Shown here piece after piece: positions 7,828 to 16,368 of a stretch of 59,140 bases of DNA (its first letter is position 1; the number at the start of each line of letters is the position of its first letter). A program made the position numbers and the translations under genes. The notes under the pieces are model-generated. The model searched no databases. It was given only the letters and a program-made list of their open reading frames with translations, and was not told the DNA's origin. This DNA comes from Alphaproteobacteria bacterium (lineage in GTDB: Bacteria > Pseudomonadota > Alphaproteobacteria > Rickettsiales > JABCZZ01), in contig JABDGA010000005.1 of assembly GCA_013286285.1 (NCBI GenBank), positions 1-59,140 on the forward strand. Direction: 5' to 3'.

Positions 7828-9252
7828 ATGTCCATCCGTAAGACCATTTTTGATACCATTGCCGTTTCCACCGTAAATATTTTTCGCTTGCTGGCACAAT
7901 TCATTGCCGTGCCTATATTGTCACGTCTGCTGTCGCCGTCGGATTACGGTCTGGTAGCCATGGCGATGCCATTTTTGCTGTTTGCCATGGTCATTGCTGA
8001 TGCCGGCATAGGGGTATCGCTGGTGCGTACGCCCCTGACTGAGCGCCGTGAATGGTCGACCTGTTTTTGGCTGTCGGTGATGCTGGGAGCTGCGCTGGCG
8101 GCGATTATGATGGCATTGGCGCCTCTTTTTGCGATGATGTTTGATGAGCCGCGCCTTACACCTATCGTGATGGCGCTGGCGTTGGTGGTATTCATACAGT
8201 CCGTATGCGCCATACAAGGGGCGGCCATGCAACAGCAACAGCAATTCAGACTCAGTGCTGCAAGCGAGACTGTCGCCGTCGCCGTCAGCATTATTACCGC
8301 CGTTGTCGTAGCAAAACTCGGAGGTGGCGCATGGGCGTTGGTTTTTCAGCAATTGTCTTCCTATATGGTGAGGGTTGTGCTTACTTTGTGGTTCTCCCCC
8401 TTCCGTCCCCAGATGGTGTTTGATTTGAGCAGTGTGAGAGGGCATATTGCGTTCGGCAAAGATGTGCTGGGGGTCAATATCCTGGGGTTCATTGGCCGCT
8501 CCATAGATAATCTGGTGATAGGCAAAGTACTTTCCGCTGCCGCGGTCGGGGTCTATTCCATGGCATTCCAGTTTGCCCGGCTGCCTTCCATGCTGGTGAG
8601 CGGGCCGCTGCAATATGTGTTCTATGCCAAGCTTGCGCGGGTGAAAGAGAATAATAAGGCCATACGCCATACTTTCCTGCTGCTCACGCGTGTGCTGGCA
8701 ATTGTTGTTTTTCCTGCCATGGGGCTGGTCGGGGTGGCCTACCACTCCGTATTTACCGTGATGCTTTCCGCCAAATGGGCGCCGGCAGGGAGGATTTTCA
8801 TGCTGGTGGCTGCCATCTGCGCCCTGCAGGCAGTGGCGGCCCTCTGGGGGACGATACGCATGCTGCTGGGTCGTACCGACTGGCAGCTTCGTGTTACGGT
8901 AGAGTCCAGTATCTTATGGCTGGTTACGTTATTTGCCACCGTGAGATTCGGTCTGGACTGGTTAGCCATAGCCTATAGCATTGTAAATTTACTCTATATG
9001 CCACGTGGGCTGATGTTAGTGCTGCCGCTTATCAACTGTAGCTATAGTGAATATATCCGCGTTCTGCTTGGTCCTGCATTTGCAACCTGTTGTTGTATTG
9101 TGGCCTTTCTGTCTTTACAGCATATGTTCCAGTGGAGTGATGTCGCGCAGTTGGGGTTTGCGTTGCTGCTGGCCACCATAGGCATGGCAGCGGGCGCTTC
9201 TCTGCAATGGCGTTCGCTGGCGGAAGAGTTCATGGTGTTAAAGACCGTGTAG
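7828..9252 (+). CDS. Lipopolysaccharide/exopolysaccharide flippase, Wzx/MOP superfamily
   Basis: A 474-residue polytopic membrane protein with about 12-14 hydrophobic segments. The N-terminus, with LAQFIAVPILSRLLSPSDYG near residues 21-40, is the hallmark of the polysaccharide transporter branch (Wzx, TuaB, WzxC) of the MOP superfamily. A second internal section contains FGKDVLGVNILGFIGRSIDN. Such proteins flip undecaprenyl-linked oligosaccharides to the periplasmic face. It lies downstream of two glycosyltransferases on the same strand and converges with pabB. No polymerase (Wzy) or chain-length regulator is visible in this window, so part of the pathway is encoded elsewhere, possibly left of the edge. 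Confidence 0.88.
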   Translation: MSIRKTIFDTIAVSTVNIFRLLAQFIAVPILSRLLSPSDYGLVAMAMPFLLFAMVIADAGIGVSLVRTPLTERREWSTCFWLSVMLGAALAAIMMALAPLFAMMFDEPRLTPIVMALALVVFIQSVCAIQGAAMQQQQQFRLSAASETVAVAVSIITAVVVAKLGGGAWALVFQQLSSYMVRVVLTLWFSPFRPQMVFDLSSVRGHIAFGKDVLGVNILGFIGRSIDNLVIGKVLSAAAVGVYSMAFQFARLPSMLVSGPLQYVFYAKLARVKENNKAIRHTFLLLTRVLAIVVFPAMGLVGVAYHSVFTVMLSAKWAPAGRIFMLVAAICALQAVAALWGTIRMLLGRTDWQLRVTVESSILWLVTLFATVRFGLDWLAIAYSIVNLLYMPRGLMLVLPLINCSYSEYIRVLLGPAFATCCCIVAFLSLQHMFQWSDVAQLGFALLLATIGMAAGASLQWRSLAEEFMVLKTV

Positions 9253-9267
9253 GCTTCTTTATATCCT

Positions 9268-10566
9268 CTAAATGTTTTTCAGCGCTTTCCGTTCTATCGC
9301 CAGCGCCTCCATCATTCCCTTTGCTTTTACAAGGGTTTCCTGCCATTCGTTTTCTGGTTCAGAATCTGCTGTGATGGCGCCGCCGACTTGAAACTCGAAG
9401 CGTTTTCCGGCTATAATCAGTGTGCGTATGACTACCGATAGGTCGCATGAGCCGTCGCCGCCGAACCAGCCCAGTGCGCCGCTATAGACTCCGCGGCGGA
9501 TTTTTTCGTGAGCATTGCACCATTCCATCGCCCGGATTTTAGGCGCGCCGGTCATGGAGCCGGGGGGGAAGCAGTTCCTGACCGCTGCAAGCGTTGAAAT
9601 ATCGGTGCGTTTCTGGCCGATAATGGTGGATTCCATGTGATGCAGGGTCGTGTAAGTGGACACTTCAAACAGCCGCTCGACCGTGACGCTGCCCGGCTCG
9701 CAACTGCGTGAAAAATCATTGCGCATGAGATCGACGATCATCAGGTTTTCCGCACGTTCCTTGGCGCTGGTTTCCAGATAATGCCGGGAGGCATCATCTT
9801 GTGTTTTGTTAGAAAATCGTGCAGATGTGCCTTTGATCGGGCGTGATTCCATGCGTCCGGTTGCATCCATTTTAAGGAAACATTCCGGGCTAGAGGAAAT
9901 AATGGCGGTATCCTGCATCCGGATGAAGGCACTGTAGGCTCCGGGGCTGGCTTTGCTGAGTGCACAGAAAATAGCAAATGCGTCGGGAGTCTCTTGGAAA
10001 GTTCCCACGAATTTCCGGGTGATATTGGCCTGATAAAAGTCCCCGCGCGCGATCGCTTCCTTTGTCTGCGCTATAATATCCATATATTCTGCTTTGGACA
10101 TAGGCGAGGTTAAGGATGCAAGAGGCGACGGGGAATATGCCGGTATGACCGCACTGCTGGATAACCGTGGCAATGCGATATGCGGCGCACGATAGCTGGT
10201 AATGGTCTTTGCCTGGTTATCAAATATAAGTATCAGGCCAAACCGTGTAAGCCATACATCCGGTAGTGTGATATAGCTGCGTGTTTCCTGGGGAATGTTT
10301 TCGATAGTGTGAAGGAATTCATACCCTAAATAGCCGAACCAGGCATTGTCAAAGGCGGCTGCGTCGCTGCCCAGTTTACCGGACAGCGGCAGAGTATCGC
10401 CTTGAATGGTTTCCTGCGGATACAAGGCAAGATAGGAATAACGCCCTGTATTTTTTTTCTGCTGGCCGGAATGCAGCAATACAAAACACTGCTCTTTCCC
10501 GGAGCATTCAAACGCGGCAGCAATCGGCGGCTTCCAGGGCAGTGATTCTGTTAAGAATGCGCCCAT
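9268..10566 (-). CDS. pabB: Aminodeoxychorismate synthase component I
   Basis: A 432-residue chorismate-binding enzyme that converts chorismate, with ammonia from PabA, to 4-amino-4-deoxychorismate for folate synthesis. Visible motifs are SSSPECFLK, the conserved RPIKGTSAR, ERAENLMIVDLMRNDFSR and FPPGSMTGAPKIRAMEW, all in the C-terminal catalytic domain. PIKGT is typical of PabB; TrpE usually has PIAGT at this place, which favours pabB. Length fits stand-alone PabB. Neither pabA nor pabC is adjacent. It is followed on the left by the convergent flippase and preceded 14 nt upstream by a membrane-anchored unknown gene on the same strand. Confidence 0.92.
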   Translation of the reverse strand: MGAFLTESLPWKPPIAAAFECSGKEQCFVLLHSGQQKKNTGRYSYLALYPQETIQGDTLPLSGKLGSDAAAFDNAWFGYLGYEFLHTIENIPQETRSYITLPDVWLTRFGLILIFDNQAKTITSYRAPHIALPRLSSSAVIPAYSPSPLASLTSPMSKAEYMDIIAQTKEAIARGDFYQANITRKFVGTFQETPDAFAIFCALSKASPGAYSAFIRMQDTAIISSSPECFLKMDATGRMESRPIKGTSARFSNKTQDDASRHYLETSAKERAENLMIVDLMRNDFSRSCEPGSVTVERLFEVSTYTTLHHMESTIIGQKRTDISTLAAVRNCFPPGSMTGAPKIRAMEWCNAHEKIRRGVYSGALGWFGGDGSCDLSVVIRTLIIAGKRFEFQVGGAITADSEPENEWQETLVKAKGMMEALAIERKALKNI

Positions 10567-10580
10567 CCAGCTATGCGTGT

Positions 10581-12251
10581 TTATTGAGCCTTTGCAGGCA
10601 GATGCTGCAGGCTCTGGCCGGCATTAACCCCAAACAGCCCGATAACCTCCAGTAGTTGCTTGCCGCTGATAGTTATTTTCCCCTGATCGTCCACCACCAC
10701 ATGCACTGCGATGTCTTTTGAGTTTTTATCGGTGTTGCTATCTATGGCATGGAAAAACTGCTTGATGCCATCCACCAGCGGTTTGGTGACATAGGTGGTC
10801 TGTCCGGCCCTGTTTTTGGCAAGCAGGGAGTCCACAGTGATAGCATAATCACCGATAGTATCCATCATGGCATCGCAGAGTACACAGGTGACCATCAAAG
10901 CACCTACGGGGAGGTTGCTGGAGGTTGTCTTACCGCCGCCTTTCACTTTGAGGCCATAGGCAGACGTAGTCAAATCCAGCTGGTTTACGGTGACATCCCC
11001 GTTTTCAAGGATATTTTTATCCTTGTCGCCTTTTGTTTCAATATCCGTGTCGAAGTGGATTTCCCCAATAGTATGGAGCTTAGGCACAATGGCCGCAGCC
11101 ACGGCATCAACATTGCCGGATCGGTTGATTTCGCGTGCAAAATTAGCCCCCATCGCCGGATTGGCAGAGGCGGCATTCAACACCTTAGAGACTGCTTTCG
11201 CCAGCATCTGTTCATATTGCTCGGTTGCCTGCAGGCTGGAGTGCACCACAAGCGATGCGGTGCGTTCATCCCCATGTATGCCGGTGATGAAATGCGCCTT
11301 ACTTTTTACATCATAAAGGTCGTTTTGGGAATTGAACGCTCCGACATCGAGACTCACCTGCGCGGCTGGATCGGTCAGCGCAGCGACCTCGGTCGGGCCT
11401 TCATAACTAAGCCTGATGGTACTGTTCTGTGTTCCGTACTGAGAGAAATTTAACGGTTCACCGCGCTGGTTCTTTGCAATTCCTTTTGCATCAAACAGCA
11501 ACTGCAACCACGAGTTCAAAGTCTCATCCACTGCGGGTAGGCTTTTACCGTTCTTCACATCGGCATCAAAGGTGATTTTCCGGTTCGTTGAGTCGATGGG
11601 ATCCGTAACCAGCGTTAGGTTGACATTTTCTATGGTGGCCGCCGGAGTTCCGGATTGCGTATAGGTAGCGCTCGATATGGTGCAATCTACAGAGCGCAAT
11701 GCGGTAAAGAAGGCATTCTGATCAGAAAACGATTGTGGAACGTTCCAGGGCTGGCTATCCGGGTTATAAATGCCAAGATGGCAGAGCAGCGGCGTATTTG
11801 CGTTGGTAATCAGCGCTTCGCGGGCCTCATTATTGACAATCGGCTTCATGGAACTATTGCCGGAAACTTCCAGTGAGAAGCGATCGGCGAATAGATTGCT
11901 CGATACGGAAATAATGTCATCATAGCTTAATTCAAACACGATATTGTCCGGCACCGGCGCCTGTGGGTTCTTCTTCTCCCGGTAATCCTGCATCATGGCG
12001 GATAAGGGAATATCTATTACCGGCTTGATAATATTAAGCCGGATGGCGAAGGGATAGCCGGAAGCGCTGATAGACTCATAACGGATGAAAATAGTATCCT
12101 TGCTTAATCCTTTGGCCAGTTCATTCTGCCGGGTAAGAAAATCTTGCAACGAGGCTTTGAACTCATCCGCCTTCTTGAACCAGAAAAATGTATAACCCAC
12201 GCCGATGAGAATGATGATAAGAACCAGCGAAGCCGCAGTGGATTTACGCAT
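10581..12251 (-). CDS. Membrane-anchored periplasmic protein of unknown function
   Basis: A 556-residue protein with one N-terminal membrane anchor (residues about 7-25, SLVLIIILIGVGYTFFWF) and a large soluble part rich in beta-prone sequence, predicted to lie in the periplasm. The early segment IFIRYESISASGYPFAIRL resembles the start of DUF2125/DUF945 (YdgA-like) proteins, which have similar anchors, but I cannot confirm the family. A pair of Cys residues (CVLCD, about residue 452) could form a disulfide or metal site. It is upstream of pabB in the same direction. The long plus-strand ORF inside it (10749-11453) is a shadow. Confidence 0.7.
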   Translation of the reverse strand: MRKSTAASLVLIIILIGVGYTFFWFKKADEFKASLQDFLTRQNELAKGLSKDTIFIRYESISASGYPFAIRLNIIKPVIDIPLSAMMQDYREKKNPQAPVPDNIVFELSYDDIISVSSNLFADRFSLEVSGNSSMKPIVNNEAREALITNANTPLLCHLGIYNPDSQPWNVPQSFSDQNAFFTALRSVDCTISSATYTQSGTPAATIENVNLTLVTDPIDSTNRKITFDADVKNGKSLPAVDETLNSWLQLLFDAKGIAKNQRGEPLNFSQYGTQNSTIRLSYEGPTEVAALTDPAAQVSLDVGAFNSQNDLYDVKSKAHFITGIHGDERTASLVVHSSLQATEQYEQMLAKAVSKVLNAASANPAMGANFAREINRSGNVDAVAAAIVPKLHTIGEIHFDTDIETKGDKDKNILENGDVTVNQLDLTTSAYGLKVKGGGKTTSSNLPVGALMVTCVLCDAMMDTIGDYAITVDSLLAKNRAGQTTYVTKPLVDGIKQFFHAIDSNTDKNSKDIAVHVVVDDQGKITISGKQLLEVIGLFGVNAGQSLQHLPAKAQ

Positions 12252-12330
12252 GAATACCTGCCTTATAAAATGATTATTAAGGAGCGTCGGCAGTCTGATA
12301 TATACAAGCAGACTATTTTGGGCAAGTATT

Positions 12331-12368
12331 TATACTCAATTGTATTGTTAACAATACAATTGAGTATA
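12331..12368. repeat. Perfect 38-bp palindrome
   Basis: TATACTCAATTGTATTGTT is followed directly by its exact reverse complement, giving 19-bp arms with no spacer. It lies between the hisE stop and the start of the membrane-anchored gene, both on the minus strand. No T-run follows on either strand, so it is not a standard intrinsic terminator. It could be a large operator for a dimeric regulator, a cruciform, or a paired-repeat element. Confidence 0.85.
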
Positions 12369-12420
12369 CAGCCTAGCCTTCGTGAATGGCGGGATTGTAC
12401 CGCATGAGCCGAGCGCAACC

Positions 12421-12448
12421 AACCATTTTCAGTCTGTTGAAAATGGTT
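12421..12448. terminator. Stem-loop downstream of hisE, possible terminator
   Basis: AACCATTTTCA and TGAAAATGGTT form a perfect 11-bp stem with a 6-nt loop, 19 nt after the hisE stop. The base of the stem is not followed by a T-tract on the minus strand, so termination would be imperfect or Rho-assisted. It could alternatively protect the 3' end of the mRNA. Confidence 0.45.
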
Positions 12449-12466
12449 CAAGTCAAGTACAAAAAC

Positions 12467-12790
12467 TTACTCCTGTTTCGTTCTGTGTGCTTTTTCGGTG
12501 ATTCCCGATATGCCTTCACGTTTGGAAAGCTCGGCAGCAACTTCGTCCGGTGTAACGCCGTGCGCCGCCCAGAGCACCAGCAAGTGGAATAGCAGATCGG
12601 CGCTTTCCGAAATGATTTCTGGCTTGTGGCCACCGGAAGCTGCCAATATGACTTCCGTTGCCTCCTCGCCGATTTTCTGAGCTATCTTTTTGGGACCTTT
12701 TGCAAATAAACTGGCAACATAGGATGACTTCACATCGGCGCTGCGGCGTTCCAGAATGGTATCATAAAGACGGTTGAGCATGGTCAGCAT
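12467..12790 (-). CDS. hisE: Phosphoribosyl-ATP pyrophosphohydrolase
   Basis: A 107-residue all-helical MazG-fold enzyme that removes pyrophosphate from phosphoribosyl-ATP, the second step of histidine synthesis. Recognisable are LNRLYDTILERR near the start, SYVASLFAKGPKKIAQKIGEEATEV with the acidic metal-binding EExxE-type cluster (residues 24-48), and SADLLFHLLVLWAAHGV with the second acidic part. Length matches stand-alone HisE. No other his gene is nearby, so the pathway is scattered. It is 6 nt downstream of a lipoprotein gene. Met4 (MLNRLYD) is an alternative start. Confidence 0.93.
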   Translation of the reverse strand: MLTMLNRLYDTILERRSADVKSSYVASLFAKGPKKIAQKIGEEATEVILAASGGHKPEIISESADLLFHLLVLWAAHGVTPDEVAAELSKREGISGITEKAHRTKQE

Positions 12791-12796
12791 AAAGAC

Positions 12797-13378
12797 TCAT
12801 CGGTTTGTATTCGGAGCCGCCTGAGGGTAATTCGTTGGCGGATAGTATCCGGGCTGAGGCGGCACGGTGATATTCATCGTCGCCGGTTTCTGATCCGGTG
12901 TTGTCGTTACTGTCACGGTGGCCGGCGCGGTAGAGCTCGTCGTCGTGATGGGCGTACTGGTGATAGTCGTGGTGATTGTGGTGGTGGACGGGGTTGTGGT
13001 CACGGTCGTTTTCCCCGGAGTCATGGTTGCGGTGGCGGTCGCCGCTGCAGGGGGCAGCGTAGCCGTTGCGGTTACCGGCGCGACAGGAGCAGGAGAGACG
13101 GTCTTGGTTTCTGTTGCCGGTTTCGGGCATAGGGATATCTTCCACCCGCGCTCTTTCATACAGTCGCAGTAAAGCTGAAAAGAGGGGGCGCTTTTCTCCT
13201 TGTCGGTGTACGGGTAATCATAGTCCCCGGAGAAATATACCCTCATCTGTCCTTCGGTTCTTGCATGGCAGGAATCGTTGTCTGCGACATATCCCTGCTG
13301 TATGGGAGTATTATTCTTGCACGCAATGAGAATGAGCAATGCAATAGGGCATAAAAAACGGAAGGTGGAGTATTTCAT
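12797..13378 (-). CDS. Threonine-rich lipoprotein of unknown function
   Basis: A 193-residue protein with a lipoprotein signal peptide: MKYSTFRFLCPIALLILIAC, where LIAC is a good lipobox and Cys20 would be lipidated. Residues 21-85 form a small domain with several Cys (DNDSCHAR, LYCDCMKERGW, ISLCPKP). The rest is low-complexity, made of Thr, Ala, Pro and Val repeats (such as TTTITTTITSTP), and ends in a Pro/Tyr-rich tail. Such tails usually act as flexible or glycosylated spacers. No family recognised. The plus-strand ORF inside it (12918-13172) is a mirror of the repeats and not a gene. Confidence 0.75.
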   Translation of the reverse strand: MKYSTFRFLCPIALLILIACKNNTPIQQGYVADNDSCHARTEGQMRVYFSGDYDYPYTDKEKSAPSFQLYCDCMKERGWKISLCPKPATETKTVSPAPVAPVTATATLPPAAATATATMTPGKTTVTTTPSTTTITTTITSTPITTTSSTAPATVTVTTTPDQKPATMNITVPPQPGYYPPTNYPQAAPNTNR

Positions 13379-13554
13379 AATTTTTGGCGTATCTTTTAAG
13401 TATAATGCGGCACTTCCTTTACCTTATTACAAAGAATTATGCAACTTGCTGCCGGGGACTGGATAAAGGAATGCAACAAGCTGAGATAACAGGATTTAAT
13501 TGCAGCATGACAAATTGCGTTAACACCGTATGTGGAAGCCCTTCGGTTTTCCGG

Positions 13555-13560
13555 TATAAT
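13555..13560 (+). promoter_or_regulatory. Probable -10 element of the isc operon promoter
   Basis: TATAAT lies 58 nt upstream of the iscS start, directly before the IscR-like site. The -35 region is weak (around GTGGAA at 13532-13537), which suits a promoter under regulator control. Confidence 0.5.
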
Positions 13561-13583
13561 AGTTGACTAAAATACTAGGGTAT
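13559..13583 (+). promoter_or_regulatory. IscR type-1-like binding site upstream of iscS
   Basis: The 25-mer beginning ATAGTTGACTAAAATACTAG matches the published E. coli IscR type-1 consensus ATASYYGACTRWWW... at 23 of 25 positions by my hand alignment; only two bases of the second half-site differ. It overlaps the end of a TATAAT hexamer, so a bound [2Fe-2S] IscR would block the start point. This predicts feedback repression of iscS-iscU-iscA-hscB when Fe-S supply is sufficient. iscR itself is not in the window. Confidence 0.7.
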
Positions 13584-13618
13584 ACTAGAATTTCCTTAAG
13601 GATAGAGGAAAATGAGCA

Positions 13619-14848
13619 ATGGAAACTCCTGTAAAAATTAAGCTCCCGGTATATCTTGATTATCAGGCGACCACGCCGATGGATCCCCGTGCCGTGGCGA
13701 AGATGCTGCCGTATTTTACTGAAAAATTCGGCAACCCGCATTCACGCAGCCATGCCTATGGCTGGGAAACGGAAGAGGCGGTGGATATTGCGCGCGGCCA
13801 GATCGCTTCCCTCATTAATACGAGCGAAAAGGAAATTGTCTTCACTTCCGGCGCGACCGAATCAAATAATCTTGCCTTAAAAGGAGTGGCGCATTTTTAC
13901 AAGGATCGAAAAAACCATATTATTACTGTGGCTACCGAACATAAATGCGTGCTCGATTCCTGCCGCCATCTGGAGCAGGAAGGGTTTGAAGTCACCTATC
14001 TTCCGGTACAGAAAAACGGTTTGATTGATTTAGATGTATTGCGAAATGCCATCAAGGATTCGACGATGCTGGTCTCCGTCATGGCGGTGAATAATGAAAT
14101 CGGCGTGATCCAGCCGCTCAAGGAAATCGGCAGGATATGCCGTGAGAAGGGTGTATTCTTCCATACCGATGCGGCGCAGGCTTTCGGCAAGATTCCATTG
14201 GATGTCGAAGAACTGAATGTCGATCTCATGAGTATCTCAGGCCATAAGATTTATGGGCCTAAAGGCATTGGCGCGCTCTATGTGCGCCGCCGTCCGCGTG
14301 TCCGTCTGGAGCCCTTGATCAGCGGGGGCGGGCAGGAAAGGGGAATGCGGTCTGGTACATTGCCAACGCCGCTATGCGTCGGGTTTGGTGAGGCAGCCCA
14401 TATTGCGAAGTCGGAAATGGGTAAGGATATCGAGCATGTTCGCCGCCTTGGCAATAAATTCCTTAAGGAAGTCATGGAAGAAATACCGGATGTCTATTTG
14501 AACGGCGACCGTGAGCAGCGTTATCCCGGCAATATTAATTTAAGCTTTGCTTATATTGAAGGTGAGTCGATGATTATGGCGATCAAGGATCTGGCAGTAT
14601 CGTCGGGTTCTGCCTGTACGTCCGCGTCACTGGAACCTTCCTATGTATTGCGGGCGCTTGGCGTGAATGAAGAACTGGCCCATACTTCCATCCGTTTTGG
14701 CCTTGGGCGTTTTACCACCGAAGCAGAAATCGATTTTGCCATCCGCCTAGTCAAAGACAGCATAAGCCGCCTGCGTGAGATGAGCCCGCTCTGGGAGATG
14801 GTGCAGGAAGGCGTGGACATAAGCAAGATTGAGTGGGCAGGGCATTAA
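13619..14848 (+). CDS. iscS: Cysteine desulfurase
   Basis: A 409-residue class V aminotransferase-fold enzyme that takes sulfur from cysteine and passes it as persulfide to IscU. The start [20 protein letters not shown] fits IscS. The PLP lysine is in [10 protein letters not shown] (about residue 211) and the flexible catalytic loop [14 protein letters not shown] carries the active Cys at about 332. The C-terminal tail ends [16 protein letters not shown], as in group I desulfurases that interact with IscU. It is the first gene of iscS-iscU-iscA-hscB and is preceded by AGGAAA. IscR normally precedes it in ISC operons but is missing here. Confidence 0.97.
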   Translation: METPVKIKLPVYLDYQATTPMDPRAVAKMLPYFTEKFGNPHSRSHAYGWETEEAVDIARGQIASLINTSEKEIVFTSGATESNNLALKGVAHFYKDRKNHIITVATEHKCVLDSCRHLEQEGFEVTYLPVQKNGLIDLDVLRNAIKDSTMLVSVMAVNNEIGVIQPLKEIGRICREKGVFFHTDAAQAFGKIPLDVEELNVDLMSISGHKIYGPKGIGALYVRRRPRVRLEPLISGGGQERGMRSGTLPTPLCVGFGEAAHIAKSEMGKDIEHVRRLGNKFLKEVMEEIPDVYLNGDREQRYPGNINLSFAYIEGESMIMAIKDLAVSSGSACTSASLEPSYVLRALGVNEELAHTSIRFGLGRFTTEAEIDFAIRLVKDSISRLREMSPLWEMVQEGVDISKIEWAGH

Positions 14849-14958
14849 GAGAGCGCACAGTGATCCATGGGGAGTGGTCTGAAAATTATGCGCAAAATGA
14901 GCGATGTTGGCAAAAGGCTAAATGGATTACAAAAAATCTTAATAATAAATTTACAGGC

Positions 14959-14986
14959 CACTGATCACAGATCACTGACCACCAAA
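14959..14986 (+). repeat. Heptamer array upstream of iscU
   Basis: CACTGAT, CACAGAT, CACTGAC and CACCAAA follow one another with exact 7-nt spacing, ending 16 nt before the iscU start codon. The array lies in the 154-nt iscS-iscU gap. Same design as the arrays at panD, S23, the OmpR-type regulator and dnaX. Confidence 0.6.
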
Positions 14987-15002
14987 AATAAGGAGAACTA
15001 CC

Positions 15003-15416
15003 ATGGCATACAGTGAAAAAGTGATAGATCATTATGAAAATCCCAGGAACGTAGGGTCTTTGGATAAGCATAACCCGAATGTTGGTACGGGGTTGGTGGG
15101 TGCCCCAGCATGCGGTGACGTCATGAAACTGACGATTGATGTCGATCCGAATACGTTTATCATCAGGGATGCAAAATTTAAAACCTTTGGCTGTGGCTCA
15201 GCGATTGCATCAAGTTCGCTGGTAACCGAATGGGTAAAAGGGAAGACCATAGACGAGGCAATGAAACTGAAGAACAGCGAAATTGCCGAGCATCTTGCGC
15301 TTCCACCGGTCAAGATCCATTGTTCGGTATTGGCCGAAGATGCCATCAAGGCAGCAATTGAGGATTATAAGGCGAAGAAGGGGGCGGCTGAAGCGCAGGA
15401 GAAACTAGCTTCCTGA
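15003..15416 (+). CDS. iscU: Fe-S cluster assembly scaffold
   Basis: A 137-residue scaffold on which new [2Fe-2S] clusters are built. All key residues are present: Cys37 with Asp39 in GAPACGD, Cys64 in FGCGSA, and Cys107 in HCSVLAED. The LPPVK motif (100-104) is the recognition site of the Hsp70 chaperone HscA, which predicts that an hscA gene exists elsewhere in this genome although it is not in this operon segment. Translation starts after AAGGAG. A 154-nt gap with a heptamer array separates it from iscS, unusually long for an isc operon. Confidence 0.97.
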   Translation: MAYSEKVIDHYENPRNVGSLDKHNPNVGTGLVGAPACGDVMKLTIDVDPNTFIIRDAKFKTFGCGSAIASSSLVTEWVKGKTIDEAMKLKNSEIAEHLALPPVKIHCSVLAEDAIKAAIEDYKAKKGAAEAQEKLAS

Positions 15417-15435
15417 GCTGTCCTGTCTGTAATAT

Positions 15436-15768
15436 ATGAAAAACGCCATCACTATAACCGATGCTGCCATCAAGCGTATCCGCGCGTTGCTTGCCAAGCG
15501 CGGCAAGCCTTCTGTCGGCATTAAGATAGGCGTGCGCACCAAAGGCTGCTCGGGCCTTTCCTATACGGTGGAATATGCGGATGCGATAGAAAAATTTGAT
15601 GAAGTCATCGATACTGGGGAATTTAAGGTTCTCATTGATCCTAAGGCGGTAATTTTTCTTATCGGCAGCATAATGGATTATGTAGAGGAAAGGCTGAAAA
15701 GCGGTTTTACCTTCCGCAATCCAAATGAAAAAGGGCGTTGTGGCTGCGGCGAATCCTTTCATGTCTGA
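15436..15768 (+). CDS. iscA: A-type Fe-S carrier protein
   Basis: A 110-residue HesB/IscA family protein that carries or delivers Fe-S clusters or iron. The three conserved cysteines are present: Cys38 in RTKGCSGLSY and Cys102/Cys104 in the C-terminal GRCGCGESF. Order after iscU and before hscB identifies it as IscA and not ErpA or SufA. Its stop is overlapped by the hscB start, so the genes are coupled. Confidence 0.95.
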   Translation: MKNAITITDAAIKRIRALLAKRGKPSVGIKIGVRTKGCSGLSYTVEYADAIEKFDEVIDTGEFKVLIDPKAVIFLIGSIMDYVEERLKSGFTFRNPNEKGRCGCGESFHV

Positions 15769-16297
15769 CGACGTGCAGGTTGTGGGCAGCAAATTGCAGG
15801 ATTACTTTACGATATTCGGATTATTCCCTGACTTTATTCTAGATTTGGCGGATTTGGAAAAACGCTATTTTATTGCCCAGCGGACTTTCCATCCCGATCG
15901 CATGGCGGGTAAAAGCGCCAATGCCCGGCGAATGGCCATTTCCCAGTCCATGCTCGTTAACGCCGCATATGAAACACTGAAATCACCGCTCAGGCGCGCT
16001 TCCTACCTTCTTTCCTTACACGGGATAGCAGAGAACTCCAAGCCGTCACATGCGCTTTTAATGGAGATGATGGAGTTACGCGAGGCGCTTTCTGAGGCGC
16101 AAAACGCTTCGGAGCTTTCCGAATTGGAGAGCCAGTGCCTGAAGAACTACGAAGAGGCTCTTGTCAATATTGCCGAAGCCTTTGGCAGGAAGGACCTTGC
16201 CTTGGCCGCTGAACTTACGACCCGGCTCAGCTATATCAGCAAGATTCTGGATGAAATCCGGGCAAAGAAAAGAATATTTAACGAAAAAGTCGTCTGA
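15761..16297 (+). CDS. hscB: Fe-S protein assembly co-chaperone (J-protein)
   Basis: Start taken at 15761 (MSDDVQ), overlapping the iscA stop by 8 nt; the earlier ORF start lies inside iscA. The 178-residue product is close to E. coli HscB. It has an N-terminal J domain with the HPD motif at 44-46 (RTFHPDRMAG), then a C-terminal three-helix domain that binds IscU. It stimulates the ATPase of HscA during cluster transfer. The usual following genes hscA and fdx are absent; instead an unrelated gene begins 71 nt later. Confidence 0.94.
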   Translation: MSDDVQVVGSKLQDYFTIFGLFPDFILDLADLEKRYFIAQRTFHPDRMAGKSANARRMAISQSMLVNAAYETLKSPLRRASYLLSLHGIAENSKPSHALLMEMMELREALSEAQNASELSELESQCLKNYEEALVNIAEAFGRKDLALAAELTTRLSYISKILDEIRAKKRIFNEKVV

Positions 16298-16368
16298 CTG
16301 TCATCATTCCGTAACAATTCCATGCTATAAAAGTAAAAGAAATAAACACCTTTTATCGAGGGGAATGT

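Noticed and set aside
7921-8745. 274-codon minus-strand ORF inside the flippase gene
   Set aside because: Gln/His/Arg-rich reading typical of an antisense frame; the flippase on the plus strand has clear family motifs.
10749-11453. Plus-strand ORF of 234 codons opposite the anchored unknown protein
   Set aside because: Antisense shadow; the minus-strand product has a membrane anchor and sensible composition, while this one has none and no ribosome site.
12918-13172. Val/Ala-rich ORF opposite the Thr-rich lipoprotein
   Set aside because: It mirrors the ACC/ACG repeats of the lipoprotein gene and has no start context.
13384-13566. 60-codon ORF upstream of iscS as a leader gene or iscR remnant
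   Set aside because: It has no ribosome site, no similarity to an Rrf2 helix-turn-helix or Cys cluster, and covers the promoter region.
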